A stretch of DNA of 64,000 nt from DATARH01 sp963789255 (GTDB lineage: Bacteria > Pseudomonadota > Alphaproteobacteria > ATCC43930 > CGMCC-115725), in assembly GCA_963789255.1 (NCBI GenBank), contig CAWBJW010000002.1, forward strand, positions 1,860,001 to 1,924,000, in the 5' to 3' direction. Of the stretch, positions 45,360 to 53,726 are shown piece by piece (position 1 is the stretch's first letter; each line of letters begins with the position of its first letter). Both the position numbers and the translations under genes were made by a program. The notes below the pieces were generated by a model. The model saw only the letters and a list, made by a program, of their open reading frames with translations. It was not told the origin of the DNA and did not search any database.

Positions 45360-46301
45360 CTATTTTGCCGTGATGCGATCGATCTCGTCCATGTCTTCGC
45401 GCGACAGCGCCCACCCGGCGGCATCGACATTGGCCTCGACCTGCTCCGGCGTGGTCGCGCCGGCGATTACGCTCGCGACCGCCGGCCGGTGCAACAGCCA
45501 ACTGAACGCGAGCTCCAGAAGGCTATGCCCGCGCGCCGCGCAGAACGCCTCGAGGCGCTCGACCGCCTGCCAATGGGCGTCGGTCAGGTAGCGGTCCGCC
45601 GCCCGTGGCGTCATCGTCAGCCGGGCGCCGGCGGGCAGCGGCGCATTGCGGCGGTATTTCCCGGTCAGGAGCCCGTTGGCCAGCGGCGAAAACGGGATCA
45701 GCCCGAGACCGTAGGATTGGATGACCGGCAGCAATTGCTGCTCGACCTCGCGCTCCACGAGGCTGTAGCGCTCCTGGCAGACGACGAAGGCATCGAGACC
45801 GAGGTGCTTCGAGGTCCACTGGGCCTCGACGACCTGCCAATTCGCCAGGGTCGAGCACCCGAAATAGCGCACCTTGCCGTGGCGGACGAGATCGTCGAGC
45901 GCGCGCAGGGTCTCCTCGATCGGGGTCTTTGGATCGGCGATATGTTGATAGTAAAGGTCGATCCTGTCGGTGTTGAGCCGCTTGAGGCTGGCCTCGACGG
46001 CGTTCATGATGTAGTGCCGCGAGGCGCCCTGAAGCCGGCCTTTCCGATCCATCGGCCGGCCGAATTTGCTGGCGAGCACGATCTCGTCGCGGCGGCCGGC
46101 GAGAGCGCGACCGAGATACTCCTCCGAAGCGCCGCGCTCGCCGTAAGTGTCGGCGGCGTCGAAAAAGGTGATGCCGCGGTCGAGCGCCTTGTGCACGACC
46201 GCGCGCGTCGCTTCCATGCCGACGCGCGCTCCGAAATTGTTGCAGCCGAGCCCGACGGCCGAGACGATCAGGCCCGAACGGCCGAGATTGCGCTGTTCCA
46301 A
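45360..46301 (-). CDS. Aldo/keto reductase
   Basis: NADPH-dependent (beta/alpha)8 oxidoreductase, 313 residues, of the Tas/YajO-type group. Motifs: LGRSGLIVSAVGLGCNNFGA, FFDAADTYGERGASEEYLGR (Asp and Tyr of the catalytic tetrad), VLASKFGRPM (Lys), DLYYQHIADPKTPIEETLRA (His) and IPFSPLANGLLTGKY. The start is TTG 46301 with GGAGGGG just upstream and the normal family N-terminus; no better ATG exists. It diverges from mbfA. Substrate unknown. Confidence 0.9.
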   Translation of the reverse strand: MEQRNLGRSGLIVSAVGLGCNNFGARVGMEATRAVVHKALDRGITFFDAADTYGERGASEEYLGRALAGRRDEIVLASKFGRPMDRKGRLQGASRHYIMNAVEASLKRLNTDRIDLYYQHIADPKTPIEETLRALDDLVRHGKVRYFGCSTLANWQVVEAQWTSKHLGLDAFVVCQERYSLVEREVEQQLLPVIQSYGLGLIPFSPLANGLLTGKYRRNAPLPAGARLTMTPRAADRYLTDAHWQAVERLEAFCAARGHSLLELAFSWLLHRPAVASVIAGATTPEQVEANVDAAGWALSREDMDEIDRITAK

Positions 46302-46419
46302 CGGCGCCCCTCCGTCATCCCAGTTTGCCGACCCGGGATTATAGCCGACAGTGCCGCAGTTATTCAGCGCGGCCGCACCGGCGATGTTCGGCCCCACCCG
46401 TTCCGGAAAGAGTTTGGCG

Positions 46420-47547
46420 ATGGTCAATGACGGCTCGATTGCCCGCTACCGCACGAACTTTCAGGGGGAAGTCGACAGCGCCGCGCTCTACCGGGCGATG
46501 GCCGAAGCGGAGCCAGACCCGCATTTGAGCGAGGTTTACCGCCGCCTTGCCGCGGTCGAAGAGGCCCACGCCGAATTCTGGACCAGGCAGCTGGCCCGGA
46601 TCGGCGCGACAGCCACCGCGCGGCGGCCGGGTTGGCGGACGCGCGCCTTGGCCTGGCTCGCCCGGCGCTTCGGGCCGCAATTCGTGCTGCCGAGCCTGAG
46701 TACGCTCGAACGGCGCGACAGCGGGCTGTACGACCGGCAGCCGGAAGCCGTCGCGGCTGGGTTGCCGTTCGCGGAGCGCTCGCACGACCGCATCGTCGAG
46801 GCGATGGAGTCGGGGTTTCCCGGCGGCGCCTCGGGCAGCAGCCTGGCGCGGCTGGAGGGGCGGCACCGCACCGGCGGGAACGCGTTGCGCGCCGCGGTGC
46901 TCGGCGCCAATGACGGGCTCGTTTCCAACCTCAGCCTGGTGATGGGCGTCGCCGGAGCGTCGGTTGCGGGCAACACGATCCTGTTGACCGGGCTTGCCGG
47001 CCTCGTTGCCGGCGCCTGCTCGATGGCGATGGGCGAATGGCTGTCGGTGACCAGCTCGCGCGAGCTTAATCAGCAGCAGATCGACATCGAAGCCGATGAG
47101 CTGGAGCGGATGCCCGAAGAGGAAAAGGAAGAGATGGTGCTGATCTACCAGGCCAAGGGTCTCGACGAGACGGCGGCGCGCGCGCTCGCCGACCGCTTGA
47201 TGGCGAACAAGGATAGTGCCCTCGATACGCTCGCGCGGGAGGAGCTGGGGATCGACCCGACCGATCTCGGCGGCTCCCCCTGGACGGCGGCCGCCGCGTC
47301 ATTCGGGCTGTTCGCGCTCGGCGCGATCTTCCCGGTCGCGCCGTTCTTCTGGCTGGGCGGCCCCGCCGCGCTGCTCGTCAGCCTTGCCGCCAGCGGTGTC
47401 GCGCTGGTCATGATCGGCGCCGGGACGACCTTGTTCACCGGCCGCACGGTGCTCTTCTCAAGCGTGCGTCAGCTGGCGATCGGTTTTGCCGCAGCCGGCA
47501 TCACCTACGGCATCGGCCGCCTGGTCGGTGTCGCGCTCGGCGGGTGA
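46420..47547 (+). CDS. mbfA: MbfA-like membrane-bound ferritin/VIT1 iron exporter
   Basis: 375 residues: an N-terminal ferritin-like (rubrerythrin) domain with Glu/His ligands (YRRLAAVEEAHAEFWTRQ) followed by a VIT1/CCC1 membrane domain (RAAVLGANDGLVSNLSLVMG, ILLTGLAGLVAGACSMAMGE, AAASFGLFALGAIFPVAPFF, VRQLAIGFAAAGITYGIGRL). This fusion is the MbfA family, an inner-membrane iron exporter for iron and peroxide stress in Agrobacterium and Bradyrhizobium. ATG 46420 has GGAAAGAG upstream. No clear Irr-box was found in the short region shared with the aldo/keto reductase gene. Confidence 0.87.
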   Translation: MVNDGSIARYRTNFQGEVDSAALYRAMAEAEPDPHLSEVYRRLAAVEEAHAEFWTRQLARIGATATARRPGWRTRALAWLARRFGPQFVLPSLSTLERRDSGLYDRQPEAVAAGLPFAERSHDRIVEAMESGFPGGASGSSLARLEGRHRTGGNALRAAVLGANDGLVSNLSLVMGVAGASVAGNTILLTGLAGLVAGACSMAMGEWLSVTSSRELNQQQIDIEADELERMPEEEKEEMVLIYQAKGLDETAARALADRLMANKDSALDTLAREELGIDPTDLGGSPWTAAAASFGLFALGAIFPVAPFFWLGGPAALLVSLAASGVALVMIGAGTTLFTGRTVLFSSVRQLAIGFAAAGITYGIGRLVGVALGG

Positions 47548-47727
47548 ACCGAAAGCTTCGGGTCGGCCCCGACGCTCGCATGGCGATCCGCGTGCCCGAA
47601 TTAAAAGCAGGAAGATCGCCATGCAAGCGAGAGTGATGACGATCACAATTATCGAGATCTTGATGAACCAGGTAAACCCGATCCAGGTGCGGCGATGCCG
47701 CTCGAATTCCGGATCCATTACCGCCAT
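47458..47727 (-). CDS. aa3-type cytochrome c oxidase subunit IV-like small protein
   Basis: 89 residues as written. The first 46, MAVMDPEFERHRRTWIGFTW then FIKISIIVIVITLACMAIFL, match bacterial aa3-oxidase subunit IV (RxTWxxF followed by one membrane helix). The remaining residues (RARGSPCERRGRPEAFGSPA onward) are unconserved and run antisense over the last 90 bases of mbfA, so the natural stop may be hidden by one more indel. ATG 47727 has GAGGCGGAC upstream. Normally it sits with other oxidase subunits; none are nearby. The small subunit stabilises the oxidase core. Confidence 0.65.
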   Translation of the reverse strand: MAVMDPEFERHRRTWIGFTWFIKISIIVIVITLACMAIFLLLIRARGSPCERRGRPEAFGSPAERDTDQAADAVGDAGCGKTDRQLTHA

Positions 47728-47767
47728 GTCCGCCTCGCCGGTTGGGAGCCTCGGCGCGAGGTATAGC

Positions 47768-48430
47768 CTAACCGCCCGCCGAGGCAAGCGCCTCCGACGG
47801 GTTGAACACCGCGATTTCCGGGGCCATCGCGCCGGCAATCGCAACCGCGTCGCCGCGGACGCGCAGCCGGCCCTCGGCGAACAGCCGCACCGCCATCGGA
47901 TAAAGCCGGTGCTCGGCGGCGAGGATGCGGGCGGCCAGGCGAGCCTCGTCGTCGTCGGCCTGCACCGGCACGACCGCCTGGGCAATGATCGGCCCGGTAT
48001 CGACTTCTCCGCGGACGAAATGGACCGTGCAGCCGGAAAACCTGACCCCGGCGGCGAGCGCCTGGCGCTGCGGGTGGAGACCCGGGAAGGCCGGCAGCAG
48101 CGAGGGGTGGATGTTGACGAGCCGGTCATGCCAGGCGTTGACGAAGGCGATGTCGAGAATGCGCATGAAGCCCGCCAGGGCGACCAGCGCTGCGCCGCTT
48201 TGCCGCAATGCCGCATTGGCTTCCGTGGCAAACGCCTGACGGTCTGGATGTGCGATGGTGCGATGCGCGATCCCGGCGCGGGCGGCGCGCGCGATTCCCG
48301 GCGCTTCGGGCCGATTGCTGATGACCAGGACGATTTCGGCCGGATAGGCAGGATCGGCCGCGGCGTCGATCAACGCCTGCAGGTTCGATCCGCGACCCGA
48401 AATCAGAACGCCGATCTTGAGCCGTACCAT
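47768..48430 (-). CDS. purN: Phosphoribosylglycinamide formyltransferase
   Basis: Third step of purine synthesis: transfers formyl from 10-formyl-THF to GAR. 220 residues. Motifs: IGVLISGRGSNLQALIDAAA, ALVALAGFMRILDIAFVNAW, the catalytic Asn and His in LVNIHPSLLPAFPGLHP, and Asp in EVDTGPIIAQAVVPVQ. ATG 48430 is the family start (MVRLKIGVLISG). In many alphaproteobacteria purM lies directly beside it; here the other side is the divergent DUF2066 gene and purM is absent from the window. Confidence 0.95.
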   Translation of the reverse strand: MVRLKIGVLISGRGSNLQALIDAAADPAYPAEIVLVISNRPEAPGIARAARAGIAHRTIAHPDRQAFATEANAALRQSGAALVALAGFMRILDIAFVNAWHDRLVNIHPSLLPAFPGLHPQRQALAAGVRFSGCTVHFVRGEVDTGPIIAQAVVPVQADDDEARLAARILAAEHRLYPMAVRLFAEGRLRVRGDAVAIAGAMAPEIAVFNPSEALASAGG

Positions 48431-48584
48431 GCCGCCTCCGCCGCGACGGCTGGGATGCGCCGCCACGGGCCCACACAGGGCCTGCTGTCGATGGCGTCCC
48501 CGCGAAAACTGCGCTATCACCGCAGGCCTGCGGTCGGGGAGCCGCGAACATACGGGATCGGGGCCATCTTGCAATGAGTTTGCA

Positions 48585-49736
48585 ATGACCTTGACGCTGA
48601 TGTCAGCAGCGGCCGGCAGTCGAAGCGGGTGGCGGTTAGCCGGTGCGGTTCTCCTCGTTCTGCTGGCGCTTGGCGGGGCGAGCACGCCGGGCCGGACGGA
48701 GGATGCAGGGGCAGACCCGTACACCGCGACTGTCACGGTCGATGCAACCGCCGATACCGTGGTCAAAGCTCGTGATATGGCGCGTCTCGATGGCGAGCGC
48801 CGGGCGCTCGCCGCGGTCGTCGAGCGCCTCGCCGGCGGCAGCGCTCCGGCCAAGCTGCCAAAGCTCGATGACCAGGCGATCACCGACCTCGTCTCGAACT
48901 ACGAGGTGGCGAACGAGCGCATGTCCGCAGTGCGCTATGTCGCCGACTACACCTTCCATTTCCAGGCTGCGGGAGTCCAGCGCCTGCTCGGCAATGCCGG
49001 GGGCGCCGCCTCGGCAGTACCTGGAAAGCCGCTGATCGTCATTCCGGTGTACCAATCGGGAGCGCAATCGAGGCTATGGGGCGATCCCAACCCGTGGCGC
49101 GAGGCTTGGGGACAGCGATCTCCGGGGACTGGTGCGATACGCCTCGTCGTCCCGCTCGGCGACGCCGGCGATGTCGCGGCGATCGACGCCGGCAAGGCGC
49201 TCGCGGGCGACGCCGCAGCGCTCGCCGCGATCGCCCGCCGAAACGGCGGCGGCGACGCGGTCGTCGCGCTCGCCGCGACGCGCGGGTCGCCCGACAGCCC
49301 GACGGGCTTGGACGTAACCGTGCGGCATTATCGCGCCGGCCAGCTCGTCGACAGCCATGCCGAGCCGCTGTCCGCCAATCCCGGCGAAAGCGAGGGCGCT
49401 CTCCTGAGCCGCGCCGTGTTGACCATCGCGTCGGAGATAGAGAGCGGCTGGAAGGACGAGCCGGTTCCGGGTTACGATCAAGAGGGCAGCCTGACCGCCG
49501 TCTTGCCGATCACCGGCCTCGACGATTGGGTGCATGCGCACGAGCGGCTCGCCACCGTGCCGGCGATCCGTAAGATGGCTCTTATAGCTCTGTCGCGTGA
49601 GGAGGCGACGATCGAGATCGGTTACGTTGGAAGCATCGATCAGTCGAAGGCAAGCCTTGCCGCGATCAGCCTCGACCTGGTCCGCGGCGACCGGCCGTGG
49701 CGGCTTGCCCGCACCGGGCCGGGTGGCACGCCGTAA
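48585..49736 (+). CDS. DUF2066 domain-containing exported protein
   Basis: 383 residues with a probable signal peptide (WRLAGAVLLVLLALGGASTP). The DUF2066 region begins YTATVTVDATADTVVKARDM and continues through LAAVVERLAGGSAPAKLPKL and ISNYEVANERMSAVRYVADY-like LVSNYEVANERMSAV, then VRYVADYTFHFQAAGVQRLL, the diagnostic block. Function unknown. ATG 48585 is chosen because it gives the signal peptide. It diverges from purN over 154 bases, presumably a shared promoter, and starts the plus-strand series DUF2066, phosphatidyltransferase, perM, hdaA, common in alphaproteobacteria. Confidence 0.83.
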   Translation: MTLTLMSAAAGSRSGWRLAGAVLLVLLALGGASTPGRTEDAGADPYTATVTVDATADTVVKARDMARLDGERRALAAVVERLAGGSAPAKLPKLDDQAITDLVSNYEVANERMSAVRYVADYTFHFQAAGVQRLLGNAGGAASAVPGKPLIVIPVYQSGAQSRLWGDPNPWREAWGQRSPGTGAIRLVVPLGDAGDVAAIDAGKALAGDAAALAAIARRNGGGDAVVALAATRGSPDSPTGLDVTVRHYRAGQLVDSHAEPLSANPGESEGALLSRAVLTIASEIESGWKDEPVPGYDQEGSLTAVLPITGLDDWVHAHERLATVPAIRKMALIALSREEATIEIGYVGSIDQSKASLAAISLDLVRGDRPWRLARTGPGGTP

Positions 49737-49839
49737 CGCAGTGCCCAACGGAACCTATCGCGCGATGGTCCCCGAGATCACCCCCGGCCCCGAGCTCTCC
49801 GCGCCGCGCGCAATCGGTCGGTACCCGGCGTTGGGCCGG

Positions 49840-50392
49840 ATGGAGTGCGAACCTGCCCAACCTGATCACGCTGGCGCGGCTGTTGTCGGTGCCGTTGGCG
49901 GTCTGGCTGATTTTCGAGGAGCGGTACAGCGCCGCGTTTTGGGTCTTTGTCGGGGCGGGACTGTCGGATGCGCTCGACGGCTATATCGCCAAGCGCTTCG
50001 ACCGCCGCACCCGCCTTGGCGCAATGCTTGATCCGGCCGCCGACAAGGCCCTGCTCGCCGGCGTCTATGTGACCCTCGGGCTCGCCGGGCAATTACCCGG
50101 TTGGCTCGTGTTTCTCGTGGTTTCGCGCGACTTTTTTATTGTCCTCGGCTTTGTCCTGATCCAAACGACCACCGCCCCGAAACAGTTTGACCCGCTTTAC
50201 ATCAGCAAGATCAACACTTTGGTACAGATCGCCCTGGTCGCGTTCGTGCTGGCGCGGTTGGGTCTCGGCATCGAGGCCGGACTGACGACGAGGCTGTTGA
50301 TCGCCGCGGCCGCGGCAACGACGGTGCTGTCGGCCTTGTCCTACCTCGTGCGTTGGGCGCGCATTCTCTCGGGTGCGGAACAGGCATTGTGA
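49840..50392 (+). CDS. CDP-alcohol phosphatidyltransferase family protein, apparent +1 frameshift at the start
   Basis: Integral membrane phospholipid-synthesis enzyme, about 183 residues. The signature DxxDGxxAKR...GxxxDxxxD is complete in LSDALDGYIAKRFDRRTRLG followed by AMLDPAADKALL. Membrane helices follow. In the written frame there is no proper start; ATG 49840 followed by removal of one base (about 49844) reads MGANLPNLITLARLLSVPLA, the usual N-terminus. Otherwise only GTG 49697 is available, giving a 50-residue unconserved leader overlapping DUF2066. The stop overlaps the perM start (GTGA). PgsA-like by size, but the specific acceptor cannot be told. Confidence 0.82.
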
Positions 50393-51495
50393 GCGCGCGG
50401 GCGTACCGGTTGCTGTTCTGGCTCGGCCTCATTCTGCTCGTCATTCTCGCGCTCGGTCTGGTCCAGGCGATCCTGATGCCTTTCGCGGCCGGCTTTGCCA
50501 TCGCTTATATTCTGGCCCCAGCCGTGGCCCGCCTCGAGTGCCGGGGGGTCCGCCGCGGCCTGGCGAGCCTGGCCGTCCTGGTCCTGTTTCTGTTCGGCCT
50601 CGCCTTGGTCCTCGTCATCCTGGTGCCGTTGATCCAGGGGCAGATCGTCGAACTGATCACCCGGGTTCCGCACCTCGTCCGCGCGCTTCAGGGCCAGTTT
50701 GGCAACCTCGTACTCCTGCTCAATCAGCATTTGCCAGCCGAGGATGTCGCCAAATTGCGCGATGTGGTCGACGCCAAGCTCGCCGAGGCGGTGACCTGGC
50801 TCGCCGGGTTGGTGCAAGGGCTGATCACCAGCAGCCTGGCGATCCTCAACATCGTGTCGCTCGTCGTGGTGACCCCGATCGTCACGTTTTTCCTGCTGCG
50901 CGATTGGGAGAAGATGGTCGCGCATATCGATTTCGAACTGCCGCGGCAGTCGCTGGAGACCATTCGCGGGCAGGCCCGCATCGTCAGCGACACGCTCGTC
51001 GGCTTTGTTCACGGCCAGGCGTTGGTCTGCCTGATCCTGGCGATTTATTACGCCGTTGCGTTGACCTTGGCGGGTCTCGCCTCGGGCCTCGCGCTCGGCT
51101 TGCTGATCGGCGTCCTGGCGATCATCCCGTTCCTCGGCGAGGCAACCGGGTTCATCCTCGCGGTCGCCCTCGCCGCCTCGCAATACGGCACCTGGACCGC
51201 GATCCTGGTCGTGTGCGGGATCTTTGCGCTCGGCCAGCTGGCCGAGGCCAATTTCCTGACGCCGACACTGGTCGGCGACCGCATCCACCTCCACCCGGTC
51301 TGGGTGATCTTTGCCCTGTTTGCCGGCGGCACGCTCTACGGATTTGTCGGCGTGCTGGTCGCGGTGCCGGCCGCCGCCGTGATCGGCGTGCTGGCCCGTT
51401 TCGCGCTGTCGCGCTATCGCCGCAGCAGCCTCTACGACGCGAATCAGAGTACGAGCGAGAGCGAGACCGTGAGCAATCTCACTCGGATCCGATGA
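50389..51495 (+). CDS. AI-2E family transporter (PerM-like permease)
   Basis: 368-residue inner-membrane protein of the AI-2E/PerM family with seven or eight helices: LLFWLGLILLVILALGLVQA, GLASLAVLVLFLFGLALVLV, ILNIVSLVVVTPIVTFFLLR, ALGLLIGVLAIIPFLGEATG and the conserved FVHGQALVCLILAIYYAVAL. Family members range from autoinducer-2 exporters to Na+/H+ antiporters, so the role here is open. GTG start overlapping the preceding stop; its own stop overlaps the hdaA start (ATGA). Coupling to hdaA is typical of alphaproteobacteria. Confidence 0.9.
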   Translation: MSARAYRLLFWLGLILLVILALGLVQAILMPFAAGFAIAYILAPAVARLECRGVRRGLASLAVLVLFLFGLALVLVILVPLIQGQIVELITRVPHLVRALQGQFGNLVLLLNQHLPAEDVAKLRDVVDAKLAEAVTWLAGLVQGLITSSLAILNIVSLVVVTPIVTFFLLRDWEKMVAHIDFELPRQSLETIRGQARIVSDTLVGFVHGQALVCLILAIYYAVALTLAGLASGLALGLLIGVLAIIPFLGEATGFILAVALAASQYGTWTAILVVCGIFALGQLAEANFLTPTLVGDRIHLHPVWVIFALFAGGTLYGFVGVLVAVPAAAVIGVLARFALSRYRRSSLYDANQSTSESETVSNLTRIR

Positions 51496-52184
51496 AGCAG
51501 CTCGCGATCGATCTGCCCTACCTCCCGGCGCTCGGCCGCGCCGATTTTCTGGTTTCCGCATGCAATGCCGCCGCGCTGCAATGGATCGAGCGCTGGCCCG
51601 ACTGGCCGGCGCCTGCGCTCGTCCTCCATGGTCCGGCGCGATCGGGCAAGAGCCATCTCGCCCACCTCTGGCATGAGCGCAGCGGCGGCATGCTGGTCGC
51701 GGGCGACGCGTTGCCGCGAATGGCGCCGGACGAGCTTGCCGCCTGCCGCGCCGTGGCGGTTGACGATGCCGAGCACGCGCCCGAGCCGGCCCTCTTGCAC
51801 CTCTACAATTGCTGCTGCGAGGCCGGCGCGAGCCTCTTGGTGGTGGCGCGCGAGGCGCCGGCGAGTTGGCCGATGACGCTGCCCGATCTTGCCTCGCGGT
51901 TGCGCGCCGCGCCCGCCGTCGCCATCGCGGCGCCCGACGACGCGCTACTCGCCGCCGTGCTGGTCAAGCATTTCGCCGACCGGCAGGTGCAGGTCGCGCC
52001 CGGCGTGATCGGCTTCCTCGTCCCCCGGATGGAACGCTCGTTCGCCGCTTGCGCCGCCGTGGCCGAGCGGCTCGACCGGATGGCGCTCGGCGCCGGGCGC
52101 CCGATCACGATTGCGCTCGCCCGCCTTGTGCTGGCCGACGCGGGCGATCAGCCCCCTTTGCCGAGCGATTTCGGCGTCGCGTAG
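51492..52184 (+). CDS. hdaA: HdaA, DnaA-related regulator of replication initiation
   Basis: 230-residue AAA+ protein related to DnaA domain III, the alphaproteobacterial Hda that stimulates DnaA-ATP hydrolysis after initiation. It begins KQLAIDLPYLPALGRADFLV with the clamp-binding QLAIDLP motif near the N-terminus, then the Walker A LHGPARSGKSHLAHLW, Walker-B-like AVAVDDAEHAPEPALLHLYN, and a sensor region. No DNA-binding domain IV, as expected. ATG start overlaps the perM stop. The next usual gene, ppk, is displaced by a 5.8-kb minus-strand block. Its last 37 bases overlap sixA. Confidence 0.92.
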   Translation: MKQLAIDLPYLPALGRADFLVSACNAAALQWIERWPDWPAPALVLHGPARSGKSHLAHLWHERSGGMLVAGDALPRMAPDELAACRAVAVDDAEHAPEPALLHLYNCCCEAGASLLVVAREAPASWPMTLPDLASRLRAAPAVAIAAPDDALLAAVLVKHFADRQVQVAPGVIGFLVPRMERSFAACAAVAERLDRMALGAGRPITIALARLVLADAGDQPPLPSDFGVA

Positions 52185-52666
52185 TCGAGCAGCGCGTGGC
52201 GCGACCGGGTGAGACTTGCCCAGGGCTGTTCGATCGCGAAACTCGCCCGCGCGGTGGTCGGGAACTTGCCCGAGGCGAGCGCGCGGTAACGCGGTGATTC
52301 GGCTGCGGCGAGCGCGATCGCCAGATCGTGCAGCCCCGGATTGTGGCCGATCACCATGACCGCACCCTCGGCCTCGTCGAGGCGGCGCAGGCGTTGCATC
52401 AATGCGGCCCAGCCGGCGAGATAGAGCCCATCCTCGAACCGGACGCGTGGCGGCACGGCAAAGCCGGCAAGAGCCAGCTCGGCCGTCTCGCGGGTGCGCA
52501 ATGCGGTCGAGCACAGCACCAGATCGATCGCGCCAACCGCGTCAGGCAAACTCTCGCCGACCGAGCGCGCTTCCTCGCGGCCGCGCCGGCTGAGCGGCCG
52601 TTCGTTATCTTCCAACCCCTCGTCCCGGGCGGACTTGGCGTGGCGCAGCAGATGCAGCCGGTGCAT
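52148..52666 (-). CDS. SixA-like histidine phosphatase
   Basis: 172-residue histidine phosphatase of the phosphoglycerate-mutase-like branch. The catalytic RHG-type motif reads LHLLRHAKSARDEG (His 9), with ERPLSRRGREEA, LCSTALRTRETAEL and the second catalytic His in VMVIGHNPGLHDLA. This is the SixA/YueD group, one member of which dephosphorylates His-phosphotransfer proteins in E. coli. The target is unknown here. It converges on hdaA with 37 bases of overlap and lies 29 bases downstream of the 2-hydroxyacid dehydrogenase gene. Confidence 0.88.
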   Translation of the reverse strand: MHRLHLLRHAKSARDEGLEDNERPLSRRGREEARSVGESLPDAVGAIDLVLCSTALRTRETAELALAGFAVPPRVRFEDGLYLAGWAALMQRLRRLDEAEGAVMVIGHNPGLHDLAIALAAAESPRYRALASGKFPTTARASFAIEQPWASLTRSRHALLDYATPKSLGKGG

Positions 52667-52695
52667 CGGTTCACCCCCGATTGCCGTCCGCGCGC

Positions 52696-53703
52696 CTAAA
52701 ACATCTCGGGCGTGATGACGTTCTGCGGCCGGTTGGTCATCAGCGCCGCGCGCATCGTCTCGGCCGATTTGCGGCGCGTGTCCTCCCAGGAATGCGGGGT
52801 CAGCCAGGCCGAATGCGGGGTGATCACGAGGCGCCCTTCGAGCCATTTTTCGCGGGCGCGGTAGGCGCGCAACAGCTCGGGGATCGGCTCGACCGGCGGC
52901 TCGACCGGCAGCACGTCGAGCCCGGCGCCGGCAATGTGCCCCGCGCGCAACAGCTCGGCGAGCGCGTCGAGATCGATGATCGGGCCGCGCGCGTCATTCA
53001 CCACGACAGCCCCTTGCGGCAATAGCGCGAGCTGCTCGCGGCCGAGCATGCCGCGCGTTTCCGGGGTCAAGGGCGCGTGGATCGACAGCGTGTCGGTCTG
53101 ACGCAACAGGTCTTCGAGGCTCGCCGCGCGGTTGATGCCGAGCGCCAGTTCGACCCCGTTCGGCAGATAGGGGTCGTAGAACACGACCCGGAAATTGAAC
53201 GCCTTGGCGCGTAACGCGACAGCCGTGCCGATGCGGCCAAGGCCGATGATGCCGAAGGTCTGCCTGCCCAATCGCTGGATCAGCGGATGCTGGAACGAGC
53301 GGAACGGCGCCGGCGGGTCGTGCCGCTGCATTTCGTGGTGCAACAGGATGCCGCGGCGCAAGGTCAGCGCCAGCGCGATCGCATGATCGGCGACCTCGGT
53401 CGTGCCGTAATCGGGCACGTTGCAGACGAGGATGTTGCGCGACGCGGCGGCGGGGCGGTCGAGCTTGTCGTAGCCGACCCCCATGCGGACGATCGCGCGC
53501 AGCCGCGGAAAGCGCGCCAGATCGGCGCCGGTGACGGCGAAGCCCATGATCATCAGCCCGTCGGCCTCGGCGCAGTCGGCATCGGAGACCTCCGCGAGCG
53601 CCCCGGTATCGCGCTTCACGATGCGCAGATCGGGGCCAAAAACTTGCGTTTCGAGATTGTCGGGTTGCTGGCGGGCCTCGGGGTAGAGCACGGTGACGGG
53701 CAT
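52696..53703 (-). CDS. D-isomer-specific 2-hydroxyacid dehydrogenase family protein
   Basis: NAD(P)-dependent 335-residue enzyme. Rossmann motif GIIGLGRIGTAVALRAKAF; catalytic Arg in VVVNDARGPIID, Glu in GLDVLPVEPP and His in VITPHSAW. The N-terminal substrate domain includes MGVGYDKLD. It could act on glyoxylate, hydroxypyruvate, lactate or an aromatic oxo-acid; not determinable. It is 23 bases downstream of a Gfo/Idh/MocA gene on the same strand, and the pair probably processes one sugar-acid-like substrate. Confidence 0.88.
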   Translation of the reverse strand: MPVTVLYPEARQQPDNLETQVFGPDLRIVKRDTGALAEVSDADCAEADGLMIMGFAVTGADLARFPRLRAIVRMGVGYDKLDRPAAASRNILVCNVPDYGTTEVADHAIALALTLRRGILLHHEMQRHDPPAPFRSFQHPLIQRLGRQTFGIIGLGRIGTAVALRAKAFNFRVVFYDPYLPNGVELALGINRAASLEDLLRQTDTLSIHAPLTPETRGMLGREQLALLPQGAVVVNDARGPIIDLDALAELLRAGHIAGAGLDVLPVEPPVEPIPELLRAYRAREKWLEGRLVITPHSAWLTPHSWEDTRRKSAETMRAALMTNRPQNVITPEMF

Positions 53704-53726
53704 CGGCGTTTCCTCGTTGGTGGCCT

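Noticed and set aside
43548..46430. Very long open frame on the plus strand (about 960 codons)
   Set aside because: It lies antisense to the HD-GYP, SDR and aldo/keto reductase genes, all of which have clear family motifs; long antisense frames are expected in GC-rich DNA.
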